A stretch of 64,000 nt of DNA. Source: Henricia sp. BOLD:AAB3569. Its lineage: Eukaryota > Echinodermata > Asteroidea > Spinulosida > Echinasteridae. Shown piece by piece: positions 36,433 through 47,649 of the stretch. The DNA is taken from positions 310,001 through 374,000 of the forward strand of contig JBBELK010000635.1 of NCBI GenBank assembly GCA_037783545.1, in the 5' to 3' direction. The notes beneath the pieces are model-generated. The model was not told the DNA's origin, did no database searches, and was given only the letters and a program-made list of their open reading frames with translations. Made by a program: the position numbers and the translations under genes. Numbering within the stretch: the stretch's first letter is position 1; each line of letters begins with the position of its first letter.

Positions 36433-36735
36433 GCTAGACGGCAATGCCGAGTTCAACCAGAACGCCCCAGAACCCATCCATAGATCGAGTACCAACCAAA
36501 GCCGGATACCAGCCACGAGACTTGAGCACGCAGCGCAGCATTCTGTCAAAACACCCAGAGCACACCCGGAGTAATCGCCGAACCACTTCAACTGGGAGTG
36601 GACTACTTCAAGTCAACTCCCTGTGGACCAGATTTCTCTTGCAGTAATGCTTTTAGGAATCCCGTTTCACAATCCCGTGGATAACCATAAAATTACTTGA
36701 ATAGCTGTTTCGATGCACGAAAGTGCCGCTGTAAT
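36433..36735 (+). other. GC-richer exon-like block, unsupported
   Basis: After a possible acceptor (ttttatttag, about 36432) lies a GC-richer block open in more than one frame. One frame begins MPSSTRTPQNPSIDRVPTKA and runs 67 codons from 36444; another, open only from about 36535, carries TPCGPDFSCSNAFRNP and stops near 36711. The base composition differs from the flanks, and a spliced exon or element fragment is possible. I could not match the phases to the peptide leaders with a good acceptor. Confidence 0.2.
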
Positions 36736-36739
36736 GGTC

Positions 36740-38050
36740 AGTCAATTCAGGGTCATTCTTTAAATATGTCGAGAATTTTACACTAGCAAGACATTGCAGG
36801 TGTTAATTTTGGTTTACATTTTAAAAAAACAGTTTTGTTTTTCTTTTTGAACTTTCTTTGACAGGAGAGGGCGCTGTTTATGTGATGTCACTTTTGGAGT
36901 CCACCAGTAAAATGTAAAAAAAAAACCGTACGAATCCAAACTGAAATTGTGACAATATTAACCGCTGCAGTTTCAAACCCCAGGTTTTCTTAAGAACTGG
37001 TAATGCAAGAAATGTCGACAGAGTCGCATTATCTTTCACAAAATGAAGAAAACAGAGGGGATATTCCTGTGAGTGCCTAATGTGACATCACAATTACCTT
37101 TGCTCTTGAATATAAATGCTCACATTAAAAAAACAAAAAAAGGGTAATTAGGCCTTTAAATTATTTTCAAAGTAGAGGAACATTTGTGACCGGCTCCAGC
37201 AAAACCCAACACTTGTGATGAAAATTCAAAATTTAAGTTTTGGTATCAGCTTAGTGTGCATACAAACAGGTATCTTTTAAAACATGTTTGAGGAAATTCT
37301 GATAATTTTTGGCGAAGTTATGACCAATTAAAGTATGACAGATCAGAAAAAGTGAAATGGAGCTATTGGTCTTTAAAGTTTGACAAACTAGTTGATTATT
37401 TATTTTTTTGTCAATAATATGAGGAATTTTGAGACAGTTCAAACAACAAAACAAATCTTGAATGTATCCCGATGTTCAAGTTGATTCTGCCAAATTTTCA
37501 AGTTGGTCCCAGAGGCCTTTTTTAAGGTTGTGGGCCCATATTACGTAATGGGAAATGCCGAGAAGCGTCGGGTTTTCCCAGAGTCGGTCACATTTATCTA
37601 GCATGGATTAAACTGATTTAAGAAAAATATGACAAAGACTCAGGGATGTGATTGTTTCGGTTTTTCCTGGAACTTTCTTTTGTCTCATTGGTTTGTGACA
37701 AAGATTATTCTGGGGAAAAACCGGTAACAAATCACATCCCTGCAAATAATGTGCTATGAATCCTGCAATGAACTCCCGCGTGTTTGAAACAAAGCATTTT
37801 ATAGACATGGATGGTTCTCCTATTGTAATAAAAATCACAAAAAAACGTAAGAGTAAATATTGATACAATTTTTTTAGGAATATTGTTACGAAAGAATTAA
37901 CTCAACCACACGAATACACCCAGGATTTTTTTAAAACCGACCTTCACTTCACGTGAACCCACATATTTCTTCACTGTTGTCTTCTTCTGTTATCCCAAGT
38001 TTGGTTGTTTCTGTTATCATGAAAATAAACTATTTAAAATGGAAACTTTC
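36740..38050. other. stretch without a recognised gene
   Basis: It includes a fold-back around 37640-37745 (ggatgtgattgtttcggttt against aaccggtaacaaatcacatcc). Otherwise AT-rich with no exon. Confidence 0.45.
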
Positions 38051-38077
38051 CAAAACTAAATAAATCGTTTTAGTTTC

Positions 38078-38188
38078 CCAAGACTATTGTAGTCGCGCAA
38101 AGGGCTGGTCTGTTAGTGCTGCAAGAGGGCGCACTACCGGGAATGGCCAACGCGTACACAAACCAATATCGACTACAATAGTTTTGGG
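38078..38188. repeat. fold-back repeat
   Basis: ccaagactattgtagtcg at the left pairs with cgactacaatagttttgg at the right, with a CpG-rich loop. Non-coding. Confidence 0.7.
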
Positions 38189-38189
38189 C

Positions 38190-39010
38190 CAAGAGAAGTA
38201 CCTGTAAAACAAAGAGACTGTCCTACGATGAGAAAGAGATTGAAGAGTTGAGCCCAACTCCTCATCTATCAGGTTTACAACTCTATCATCTATCAGGTTT
38301 ACTGCACCCTATCCAGCAGAGATAGATGGCTTGCAGGTGCTCCAGCCCAAATATACGGCTACAATACTGCATTAAAAAAGGGCGTATTGTTGCCTGGCTT
38401 GTAGAGATGCAAGATAGCATTAGGCGGGAGATGTTTACGATTTGTGTATAATACCAGCTGGTTGATAATTTTCAATTCACAAAACCTTTAACCATATACA
38501 CGTACTTTAATAAGCAACGAAACTTCCGTGGACGAGCCAGTTTTATACAGTACATGTCATCTCAAATGGGACATATCTTGAAAACATACAGCATGCAGAT
38601 TCCACACACACTTTAATAACAAAGGGTTGCTTCTAACGGCCACAAAGCTTGTCCGGGGCTTGTCCTACCTAGGAACTGATGCATGCAAAATGAAGTCCAA
38701 CCATAGAAATGAAATTGAAAGTAACAAGTGAATGGAAGTCATGTACAGCTTATCACTGTCTAGGCGATGTCACAAGAATAATCCATGAATTTGGACATAC
38801 GAAAACAGCCTATTCCATGCAACAAAATCACTATCACACGTAGCTAAAGAGCCCTAGCTATGGCACCCAAACTATCTACAGGCAATTGGTCAGATTAGCC
38901 AGTCATGTTCGCTCGCACTTATTAAATAATTTAGTACGGCAAAGAATTAAGACGTCGATGGATTCTAACGGTAATAATTAATTAATAACTTGGACTAAAC
39001 TCCCTGAAAA
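38190..39010. other. stretch without a recognised gene
   Basis: It has a short direct repeat (ctatcatctatcaggttta and neighbours near 38270-38300). No exon is supported. Confidence 0.4.
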
Positions 39011-39017
39011 ACTACCA

Positions 39018-39345
39018 AGGGTCGATTTCACTAAAGCCGGCCGTACACCTTGCGTTTCGTCCGTGATCCGATCACGATAGCGCATGTTGTGCAGTCGCAT
39101 CACAAGGTGTACGGGTTTTGCGATGCGTTCCGATGGCGATGTGGTCACTATTTTGTTTACGTGTCCGTCGCGACGCAATCGCAGAATTTCAAGCATGCTC
39201 GAAATTTGGCGCGTCGCAACGGAGTAGGTTTGGTGAAATCCACCGCAGTACCCATCGTAGCCACGATCTATCGCAGCCTTAGGATCCATCGCAAGTCTTA
39301 TTACGGACCTTGATTTACGAAGAGTTTAGTGAAATCAGCCCCAGG
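39018..39345. mobile_element. inverted-repeat element with GGTCGATTTCACTAAA-like end
   Basis: The left end gggtcgatttcactaaagcc and the right end agagtttagtgaaatcagcccc are inverted. The inside has several gatgcg / cgcatc-type pairs. A related left end (gggtcgatttcacaaag) starts the element at 51860. Frames on both strands here are by-products. Confidence 0.65.
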
Positions 39346-39361
39346 TTACTTTTACCACCAT

Positions 39362-39709
39362 ATGTCATTGATTTATTTAAATTGTTATCTTAAATCTTCG
39401 GGCAACGTAAAATCAGCCAATTTCCATGATCGAGACAAGTTTGTGAGAACTGTCATCCAAAAGATGTGTTTGGCCATCAAAGAAGAAAATTACACCTCAC
39501 GAGAAAAATATAAAAGAAAAATATTAGAAAAATATAAAAGAAATCAAACGTACATGTACATAAAAATGCGAGTTATTGCTTATTTATTTAAGACGAAGAC
39601 TAAAACAACAAAAGGCAATTTCAAAGTATTAAGGCCATTCCTCCAAGAGCTGATAAAACTATTTCCAAGACGTTATGCAATTTGCTTAATTCCTTGCAGA
39701 AAGAAGTAA
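39362..39709 (+). other. ATG frame for a basic 115-residue product, unsupported
   Basis: From ATG 39362 a frame runs to a stop at 39707-39709. The product is Lys/Arg/Tyr-rich (REKYKRKILEKYKRN) with no domain, signal peptide or known motif. The AT-rich composition and lack of splice signals suggest a chance frame, although its length is above average for this window. Confidence 0.2.
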
Positions 39710-40239
39710 ACAAACTTTCTTAAAAGCTGGTGCATGGTGTTTTACTGTGGGCCACTTTGCATGGCTATTGGGTGTAAAAATCGCGTTGTTTTTTTTACTG
39801 TGGTACCGGACCTACAGCGCATGCTAGATTGCAACCCAAGATGGCGAATGGTTTCTATTTTTTCCCCTGTGGTCGCCAAACGTAATTTTCGTAACATCAC
39901 CATTGCTTCGTGACTTTCGTCACGTAATATCAATGTGTAAACACCCATACGTGGGTCACGTGGTGATTTCTAACAAACACTATTAGTCACAAGCGATTGA
40001 GACCGTATTTGAAGATGAAAGCCTATACAAATAGTTTCCCCTCTTTCAAGGCCAAACCAATTCTTACAAGTTGTCTACAAAATCACGCGCGCCTTATGCC
40101 TTTGCTTCGTTTTTATCAGGAGAAATATTCAAGAAGAGATACATGTCTGTTTTAGCAATGACAATTTTTTTTTTGAATTTCTTAATTAAAAATACGACGA
40201 GAAGTTATTTTGGGTATTACGAGTATAGTAAAACAGAGC

Positions 40240-40610
40240 TATTCTTCGGTTTCACTTGGCTTGACAATGGTTGCTATATTCGCCATTACTGTGTCCATAC
40301 TATGGCACGCCAAAGCGAAAAATAATTATACACTGATAATTTAAAGTTGACGCATGTTTTCGCAAATGTTGCGCAAGAAAAAAAGTTGGCATGACTTTTA
40401 AATGTTGATTGGCTGTTTGAAACTGGCATACCGTGCTTTTGTTGGCAAGTTTTTAAAAATGTCGAAACTTCGTTTTCCAGAGTTGATGGCAAAATTATCA
40501 GTGTTGAATTATTTCGCTTTGGCGTGCCACACGCGTGACGTCAACAACTATAATATCCGCCATTACTGTGTCCATACTATGGCACGTCATCCAAACAAAT
40601 GAATACCATG
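40240..40610. repeat. direct and inverted repeats around ATTACTGTGTCCATACTATG
   Basis: The 20-mer attactgtgtccatactatg occurs near 40285 and 40563 in the same orientation. ttcgctttggcgtgcca near 40511 is the inverse of tggcacgccaaagcgaa near 40304. This gives small frames that are not genes. Confidence 0.7.
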
Positions 40611-40709
40611 TAGCGGTAAAGTGGGAGACTGTAAAACAGGACGTATGCCCTCAAGTGTCTGATTTTACAGAAATTAGGGCTTGGAATTGACACCTCAGTC
40701 TGGAGGATG

Positions 40710-40912
40710 CACAGAGTTATATATAGAAAACTAGAGTGCGTATTCCCAATACACGAGGTGCCGATATAGACGCCGCCATTTTTGCTCAACGCTATGGGTG
40801 CTCGGTGGAGAAAAGGGTTTTGCCCACTTTTCACCAATAGCGTTAAGTCCACATCGGCACAGTCCACTTGAATAGCCAGTGCACACTCTAGTTTTCTATA
40901 TATAACTCTATG
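40710..40912. mobile_element. fold-back MITE, copy 2
   Basis: It has the same ends as 24734-24962 (cacagagttatatatagaaa, tttctatatataactctatg) and the same inner pairs, in reversed orientation. Near-identical octamers flank it (ggaggatg left, agaggatg right), suggesting an 8-bp target duplication as in hAT-type elements. Confidence 0.85.
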
Positions 40913-41662
40913 AGAGGATGTAAAATAATCGAGGGTGAATGTGCGTTACCCTTGTTAAATGAAGCGATCCTAGAACGAATACCCGATGACGTCATCATGA
41001 CGTCACAGTTGTTAACATGTGCGCTTTCATTTGGCCATACAAACGGTATTGGTCACTAATGCGACTCCTACAAAAATGCGCACCTAAACACAGCATGACG
41101 TCATTATAACGTCAATTGATCTAAGGACCGTGGGTGGATTGCAATATAACCGTCTTAAGTCTGAGACACATCGTATGTCCTGACTGAATTTATGACATCT
41201 TAGCTACGACGCATTAAAAAATATCTTGTAATATCTAAAAGTTAGGACGTCTTAGCTGAGACATAATGTTTGTATGTCTTTACTTTTGTGAACGGCGTTT
41301 CAATCGCAGCCTGTTTGTCGCGCATGCGCATTTACTTGCCGGTCGTTGCTGCCGTACTGTACGCTAGTCTGGTTCCCGGACCAAAACAATCGATCACTAG
41401 ACCGATTTTAAGGTCCGGCAACCGCCAGTATACATGTTTGTCCGCCATATTGAAACAGGAGGAATTCCTCCTTTTTCCGAAGGTTCCCGAAGTTACCCGA
41501 ATGCACGTCCGGACGTTATCGTTAATCGTCGGGTACGATTCATCAGTGTTTCGCCGCGTGTTTATTTTACGATGATGCAGACAAGGTTTGAATTTGATTT
41601 TTGATGCTATAATGGGCATGTGTTTTATTGGCCAAATATGGAATAACCTTTGTCAAATTGTT

Positions 41663-41974
41663 ATATGTGACCCGCTCTGCAAAAAAGAGTCACAAGTCGC
41701 GCTGGCTAGTATTCTTTTTGCGACCATAAAAAGAAATCCGCGGCAAATCCACGCTCAATAAAATACCAAAACACAATGGAAATTCCTGGCGGTGCCCAGA
41801 TACCGCCTGGAATGTCTGTGTTCCCCCTGGAATGTCTGTGTTACGCCTGGAATTTCTTTTGTGTTTAGGTATTTTAATGAGCGTATAGAAATGCCACAGA
41901 TTTCTTTTGATGGTCGCAAAAAGAATACTAGCCAGCGGACTTGTGACCCTTTTTTGCAGAGCGGGTCACATATA
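41663..41974. repeat. 312-bp fold-back with an internal TGGAATGTCTGTGTT repeat
   Basis: Outer arms of about 70 bases: atatgtgacccgctctgcaa and ttgcagagcgggtcacatat, then aagtcgcgctggctagtatt against aatactagccagcggactt, then tttttgcgacca against tggtcgcaaaaa. The loop holds three copies of cgcctggaat/ccctggaatgtctgtgtt. Confidence 0.9.
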
Positions 41975-42268
41975 CGGTTATGCGCTCCTAAATTAAATGC
42001 ATGACGTAATGCCGAGTGCTATTTTAAACACTACAGTTGCCGGTCCTCATATTCAGTCGCTGTATGTGGAATATGTGGAGCGGGAACCAGTCTATACTGT
42101 ACGCTTGGTATATAGTGGCTACTTTGTCGAAGTCCAGGCAACCACACAACAGAGGGCGCGCTAGTACGAGAACAAACAAACGACAAAGGTCTTAGAGCCA
42201 AGACTAGGTAGTGACTTCAAAAACATTGAGAAAACTTTCGTAATTAACACAGGCCCAGCTAGTCTTCG

Positions 42269-42525
42269 TGAAAGACGTTCTAACGTTGTTTAGTTCGTGT
42301 ACCTGCCCGCGGTCGACATTGCACCGTGTGGACAGGGAACTAGTCTATGCGCCAGCTGGGTGTCGTTCGAGACGGCACCCAGCTGGCGCATAAACTAGTT
42401 CCCTGTCCACACGGTGCAATATCGACCGCGAGCACGTACGGCGCATAAACTAGTTTCCTGTCCACACGCTGCAATATCGACCTCGCGCACGTACACGAAC
42501 CAAGCAACGTTAGACCGTCTTTCAC
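42269..42525. repeat. very long, nearly perfect hairpin with a duplicated arm
   Basis: The left arm (gacattgcaccgtgtggaca, gggaactagtctatgcgcca, gctgggtg) is matched almost base for base by the right arm. Part of the right arm is then repeated in tandem (gcgcataaactagtttcctg and tccacacgctgcaatatcga). Outer arms gtgaaagacg / cgtctttcac extend it. Non-coding. Confidence 0.9.
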
Positions 42526-42989
42526 AAAGCCCAAGGCTCAGCTTGAACCGTAATCACCTTTCAATGAAAACTGATCAAAAACGAACGTTTGATCCTAGTC
42601 ACAAGGCTCTTTTTCTCGGAATTGAGCAGGAAACATAAACAAAATTTCTAACGACATAACCTACTACACATATTAGGTGTCTTAAATTGTATGCGTCCTA
42701 GGACACAAGTTTGAACACAAATTTTTATTGCAAGGCAAAATCATATATGATGTACAGTCTTAGTGATATCCTAAAGGTTAGGACGTCCTAACTTTTTTTA
42801 TTGCAATCCACCCCAAACTGTTTTGGCAAGTACTGAGAATAGCGTAAATTTTAGGAAATTGTCGTGTGCATCATACATGTGTATGGATACAGTGTTTTGG
42901 TTCACTTTTGCTTACCCTGGCCGGCTTGGACTGTTTTGTCTTAGTTCACTCCTGTCTATTTTTCTCTGCATTATTCAGTATTACATCAA

Positions 42990-43102
42990 AAATTGCGCTT
43001 TCTTATGTAACTTTTGTTTATTGTCCACAGCATGTAATTTGTGTGTGCTTGTTTGTTTTGATGTATTGGCCGAATAAATAATAATAATAATAATAATAAT
43101 AC
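42990..43102 (+). mobile_element. 3' tail of a LINE or SINE ending in (AAT)n
   Basis: An AATAAATAAT..AATAAT microsatellite (about 43072-43100) follows T-rich sequence, as at the ends of L2/CR1-like elements. No reverse transcriptase sequence is left. Confidence 0.5.
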
Positions 43103-43840
43103 GGTGAGTCAAAATGAAGAGTTGGCTGGCTCGGAGAGGGCGCTGTTTATGCTGACCGTCATCGACAGTGGTTCCTGTGAGAGGCTACCGAAGAGGGCGC
43201 TCTATGGCGACACTGCACAGTGCAATTTTGTACAGAGGGCACTGACACAGGTTACTCGGTGTAATGCTCGTGAAATGCTAAGTAATTTGTAACAGATAAA
43301 TCCTTAGAGACACATGCACCGTCAGAGACGGTAAACAAAAAACGCTGACACGAGCTAAAAAAATAAATATTTCTATGCAAATCAAAAATGTTCATACGAA
43401 ACAAAATGTAAAAGTTTCCAATGGCCGATGAAGTCTAGTTCAAGTCGGGTAAAATCAAAGACAAGACAGTGAAAAGAAGCAATGTTTGTTTAAGCGCGCC
43501 ACTCATTGCAATTTGTTCGAAAATTATTCATATCAATCAAAAAAGGAAAGCAATGACATTTTTTGTAGCTTTTGAAGTGGATTACGAATAAATTCGAAAT
43601 ATATTGCTACTCAATAATCTGATCCAAATTTCAGGCTGCGAAAAAACCCATTTCTGTGAGGGGAAGTCCTAACTAGTATGTTATGATTCCATTTGCGAAA
43701 TTTTTTTCTCCATGTTTTTCTGAGTGCAGGCGCCATATTCGATTCTGTATTTTCTGTTTCTGATTTTCGTGTCCTTAGAATACACAGACATCAGAGCACT
43801 GAGTAAAAGCCAAACAAATACATTACAAAAATAAATGGAA
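43103..43840. other. stretch without a recognised gene
   Basis: Three gagagggcgctgtttatg / agagggcgctctatg / agagggcactg words lie within 43130-43240. Otherwise no feature is supported. Confidence 0.4.
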
Positions 43841-43845
43841 AATTA

Positions 43846-43960
43846 CATAGGTCATGGGTTCGAGTCCCACCTGAGCACCCCAGTGAGTGATTTTGGGGGA
43901 AACACTCAGTATAATGCATGATGCGTCGCGTAACACCAAATGAAATTCATTTAAACATCT
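43846..43960 (+). mobile_element. SINE fragment
   Basis: A B-box part catgggttcgagtcccacct followed by gagcaccccagtgagtg; it resembles the 3' half of the tRNA head in the SINEs at 31940 and 32795. Confidence 0.5.
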
Positions 43961-44374
43961 TCTGGACCGACACAATTACTCTATTTCAAAGATAAATTTG
44001 TTATATAATTACATGTAAAAAACTGTTTTCGATTGTTGATATTTATAAACTTTAGACATTATACATAAACGCCCTAAAACATTTTGCACAGAATGAATCA
44101 GCTAATGAATGCAACTTGAATGCAACTAATGAAGTTCACCGGTTTTTTTTAATTTTTGTTATCCAAAACATTTTTGTTTTAAAGGTTACTTGGTTTTTCC
44201 GTCCATTATATTTAAAAAAAATAACAATTCCAATTTGCACACACAAATAATTTTCTTTACAACTATGACCTGTACCGATTAAGGTAACCAATAAAGAAAA
44301 AAAGAATTTGGAGAAATCATATTTCTAAAATAGATTTCTGCCTTCCGAAAAATGCTGACGTTTTGATAGTTTAT

Positions 44375-44725
44375 ACTGGCCCAGTTAGCCGAGTGGTTTG
44401 GGTCACTGACTCGGGTGAAAACTTGGGGTTGCAGGTTCGATACCTGGCTGTGGTACCTCTGCCCTTCGGCAGGGCACTTAAACACACTTGCTTCATCCTT
44501 CAGTAAGGATGTAAAGTTGTTGGTCCAGTAGCTAGGTAACGGACTTTAAAAGATCCCAGAGCATTCTTTCGTGAAGAGCAAGGGGATTCCACGGTGTTTC
44601 TGGCCGTTTCTAATTCATCGTCTTCTCCTTATGGGTTTCCTCGCGATTGCGAGCGACAGTGCAATAGGCACTTTTGAAGAATAATCTTTGGTTTCAGTAC
44701 TAGAAATAATAATAATAATAATACA
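44375..44725 (+). mobile_element. full-length tRNA-derived SINE with (AAT)n tail
   Basis: It has a tRNA-like head with A-box tagccgagtggtttgg and B-box gcaggttcgatacctgg, a body with ctgcccttcggcagggcact, and a tail tgcgagcgacagtgcaatag leading to (aat)n at about 44704-44723. The tail motif recurs inverted at 47610-47640, so the family is dispersed. Confidence 0.85.
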
Positions 44726-44739
44726 TAAACGTATACCCG

Positions 44740-44995
44740 ATAATGGGGGAGTTAGGAGACATTTACATAGAAACGTGCACAAAACTTTTATGACAGTTAT
44801 CTTTCTTTCTTTTTACCTAAATCTATCGAACTGGAATTTAAACCATTAATGGTTTGTGCCCTATAATAAGTCAGGTTTGTGCCCTAATAAGACAGGTCTG
44901 CGCCCTAACTTTTTAAATTGATTTTTGAAAATTAGGGAGACACCGAAAATGTCTCCCTAATTCTAAATGTCCCCTTAATATCCTTTTTTTGTCTT
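44740..44995. mobile_element. dispersed repeat with CCTAATAA words, copy 4
   Basis: The left end has gataatgggggagttaggag, the middle has gtgccctaataagacaggt-like words three times (44875-44910), and the right end has ttagggagacaccgaaaatg then tctccctaa. Same plan as 6895, 14035 and 26720. Confidence 0.55.
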
Positions 44996-45730
44996 AAAAC
45001 ATCAACCAAGCAAACTTGGTGTCCATACACCTTTATGGAAAACGCAAAATGGGCAGCATTGTTTTTCAAAAAAGCCTCGGTCTATATAATCGTGTATAAT
45101 TATATAAAAGTTTACCAGAAATTCATGATTCTAAAATTTACAGTCATGTCCACTTGATCATGGAGGCTATGTCAAAATGACCGTCACGTGCTTGTGACGT
45201 ACGCAAAACAAAAAAAAAAGTTTTGTCAACAAACTGCAAAATTGTAATCAATAATCATAGGAATTTCCAGATGTCCCGGTCGCGGTCCGATGGAGCGGGA
45301 CCATGGCAACAATTTAATCAAATGAATCCTGGCAGCGCTCCTTAATGATTTTCGACGAGACATGTATAGCCAGTGGCTTTTGTCTGCCGACTATATGAAA
45401 ATCCGGCTTTATGCGCAAATTGCAAAATTCGGAAAATAAAAATATGCGGGAAGATTATGCAACTAAAGAGGTGCTTTCATTTTGAAACGTTTTAAAGATT
45501 CATCGACATTCGTATCAGTATAATTTAAATTTACATACAACTACAAGTCCGGATTTTACAGAGTGTATAAAACCAGCAGATACTTTTTTACGGAGGGAAC
45601 TACATTGTAGTGAACAAAAAATTAAAAAATTAAAACAATAGAAACGTGATCCCTGAGTTTAAAATGCCTTGGTGTCCCTGTGTTACATCATCATCAACAA
45701 CTTTGTTTCGAAGATTGTCAAAACCACGAC
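44996..45730. other. stretch without a recognised gene
   Basis: AT-rich sequence with no exon or repeat border identified. Confidence 0.4.
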
Positions 45731-45732
45731 AT

Positions 45733-46216
45733 TAAAGTTAGAAAACATCATTAACTTACACAATATAAACATGATGACGGTATAGTAAACTTCCCCTGAA
45801 ATGGTTTTTTCTGAAGTGCTATTATTGTGTTTGAGAAATGAGCAAAACAATTATTTTTCGTCTCGCGAGACGTAAATTCATTTCGCCCCAAAACCACCTC
45901 GCCCTGGACCACTTCGCCCTGACCCAAAGGCCATTTCGCCCTAAAACCACTTCGTCCAAAGACTATACCTCGCCCAAATGCCACTTCGCCCCAAAGCAAC
46001 TATGTGCACAGGCCGTGGTTCAGGGCGCCTGGCGAAGTGGTTCAGGGCGAAATGGTTTTGGGACGAAGTGACTGTAGACCAGTTTTTGACTATTTTCTCA
46101 AAACTTAGACGAAGTACGGAGCTGATTTTTGCTCATGTTCGTTTTAATCATCCTTCAATCACACAGCGGGGTTAAAGTATTTGTAACGGTTTACCAATCA
46201 TGTATACTGCCTTTAA
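45733..46216. mobile_element. TTAA element carrying an array of AAGTGGTTTTGGGGCGAA-like words, copy 1
   Basis: The right end ccaatcatgtatactgcctt closes with TTAA (46213-46216); the left end is less clear (TTAA 45733). The interior (about 45880-46075) is a run of roughly 16-20-base degenerate words such as ccacttcgccctgaaccatt, inverting around a tgtgcacaggcc centre. The flanking tcgtctcgcgagacg and cttagacgaagtacggagct are shared with the copy at 48571. Confidence 0.75.
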
Positions 46217-46467
46217 GACATGCTATTTGTAAATTACAATGACTTTTAATGTAGTAAACACTGTTACGTCTACAAACAATTTTCTTGAAAATACTGACAC
46301 TAATTTTATCAATTTCTTCAAAACAAATCTTGGCAACTTGGAAAACCATGTAGTCTGATACCTCTCTACCAAGTCACCATAAACACCTTTTGATGCGTGG
46401 GTGGTGTAGTTATATAAAACGCCGTCATATGCCCCATATGCTATTAATGAATATATCCATACTGTAA

Positions 46468-46495
46468 TCTTGGGGGGTGGGGGGGGGGGGGGGGG
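46468..46495. repeat. poly-G tract
   Basis: A run of about 26 bases, nearly all G, broken by one T. Confidence 0.95.
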
Positions 46496-46530
46496 ACAAT
46501 GCATAGAAACGTACACAAATGTATCTCCAG

Positions 46531-46709
46531 ATTTTGTGAACATCATATTTAATGTTCCGTGCAAACAGAAGCCAAATACCGCGATAGGTGACGAAGTAAT
46601 TTGTACAAACGGCGGCGCTCGAATTTTGGGAAAAGAAAAATTATATTTTCTGTATGCATTGCCAAAAAAGCGTGATCGGAATAAAAAATCACGGCCCTCG
46701 TTATTTTAA
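46531..46709 (+). other. possible phase-1 terminal exon with two cysteines, unsupported
   Basis: After a possible acceptor atctccag (46530), with no good pyrimidine tract, a phase-1 frame runs 59 codons to TAA 46707-46709. It reads FVNIIFNVPCKQKPNTAIGD early and ends in a very basic KKRDRNKKSR stretch. The phase and small size recall the peptide tail exons, but there is no C-X-C motif and no leader exon nearby. Probably chance, noted because the phase fits. Confidence 0.15.
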
Positions 46710-47540
46710 AAAGGTTAGTCATCTTTTTTACAATAATTTGAACATCATTCATATTTGTTAATACTTTTGTCTGATAAGATTTCGTTGGCTTTCCTTCGTA
46801 GCTGATATTCTGTGCCCCAATTTACACATCTGAAGCTCAACCGACGTCTAATTTATATCAAGTTCAGCTTCCAAGACTCAAGAATTGGTGTCACTACTTT
46901 GTCTCTTTGGGAGAGACAAAATATAAACAAATCAATATTTCATCTTTGTTTATTCTGGTCTCGATAGCTGCGTGCAACGTTTTATCTAATTGGACGTTAT
47001 GATAATCCATAAAAAGACTAATTTATCACATTACACACCGAAATGACCCACTTTCCTGACCTTTCGGCTGAAAAAAAAGTTAGCAAAACATCGGCGTTTC
47101 TTTAATTTTAGACTTCTGGCGAAAGCCAAAGCTAGGTTTTATATATAATCAAAGCTTAAGGTTCAATCGGGCTTATGAGGTTTTGAATTCAAATCCGCAA
47201 GATCTAAGTCTCTCTAGAATATGCTTCTTGACTTTGTATGCAGTTCAATTTCTGATGGATACTGCGGCAAGCCCTGGGCTCACCAAACGAAGAACGAAAC
47301 ATACTGAACGCGGTTAGTGAATAGGTGCGACATTTAAATTCCCTTGGGAGAGAAACAAATAGTCCGACGTGATGACTGCATTCAAATTACGTGAACTCGA
47401 TCTATGTACTTGCCGCGCTGAAATTCCCCACGTTGGACCGTGAAACCCATGGCCGGTGTCGACACCTTGTAACAGGTGATTTCACACCTCGGATGGGACA
47501 GAAATTCTCTCTGGCTCTTAGAATTTATTATATTAAAGAT
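46710..47540. other. stretch without a recognised gene
   Basis: AT-rich; no exon is supported. Confidence 0.4.
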
Positions 47541-47544
47541 AACC

Positions 47545-47645
47545 AGAAACATTATTATTATTATTGTTCATTTTATAATTATTTCTTTCTGGTACCTCAA
47601 AAGTGACCATTGCACTGTCGCTCGCAAGCGTGAGGAAACCCATGA
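47545..47645 (-). mobile_element. SINE tail, inverted
   Basis: On the minus strand, gggtttcctcacgcttgcga then gcgacagtgcaatgg, followed by an (aat)n run (complement of 47551-47566). It matches the end of the SINE at 44375-44725; the tRNA head is absent. Confidence 0.7.
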
Positions 47646-47649
47646 GAGG

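Larger units (their letters stand above)
41132..42814. mobile_element. 1.7-kb nested inverted-repeat element
   Basis: The outer ends gggtggattgcaata (41132) and tattgcaatccacccc (42814) are inverted, followed inside by ttaggacgtc words on both flanks (near 41245 and 42778). It contains two further fold-backs (next two entries) and no transposase frame that I can recognise. The promoter-like gcgcatgcgca near 41320 and a short signal-peptide-like frame after it are treated as chance. Confidence 0.6.

Noticed and set aside
41324-41575. ATG frame beginning MRIYLPVVAAVLYASL, resembling a signal peptide
   Set aside because: It lies inside the 1.7-kb inverted-repeat element, has no donor at a suitable place, and its reverse strand is equally open.
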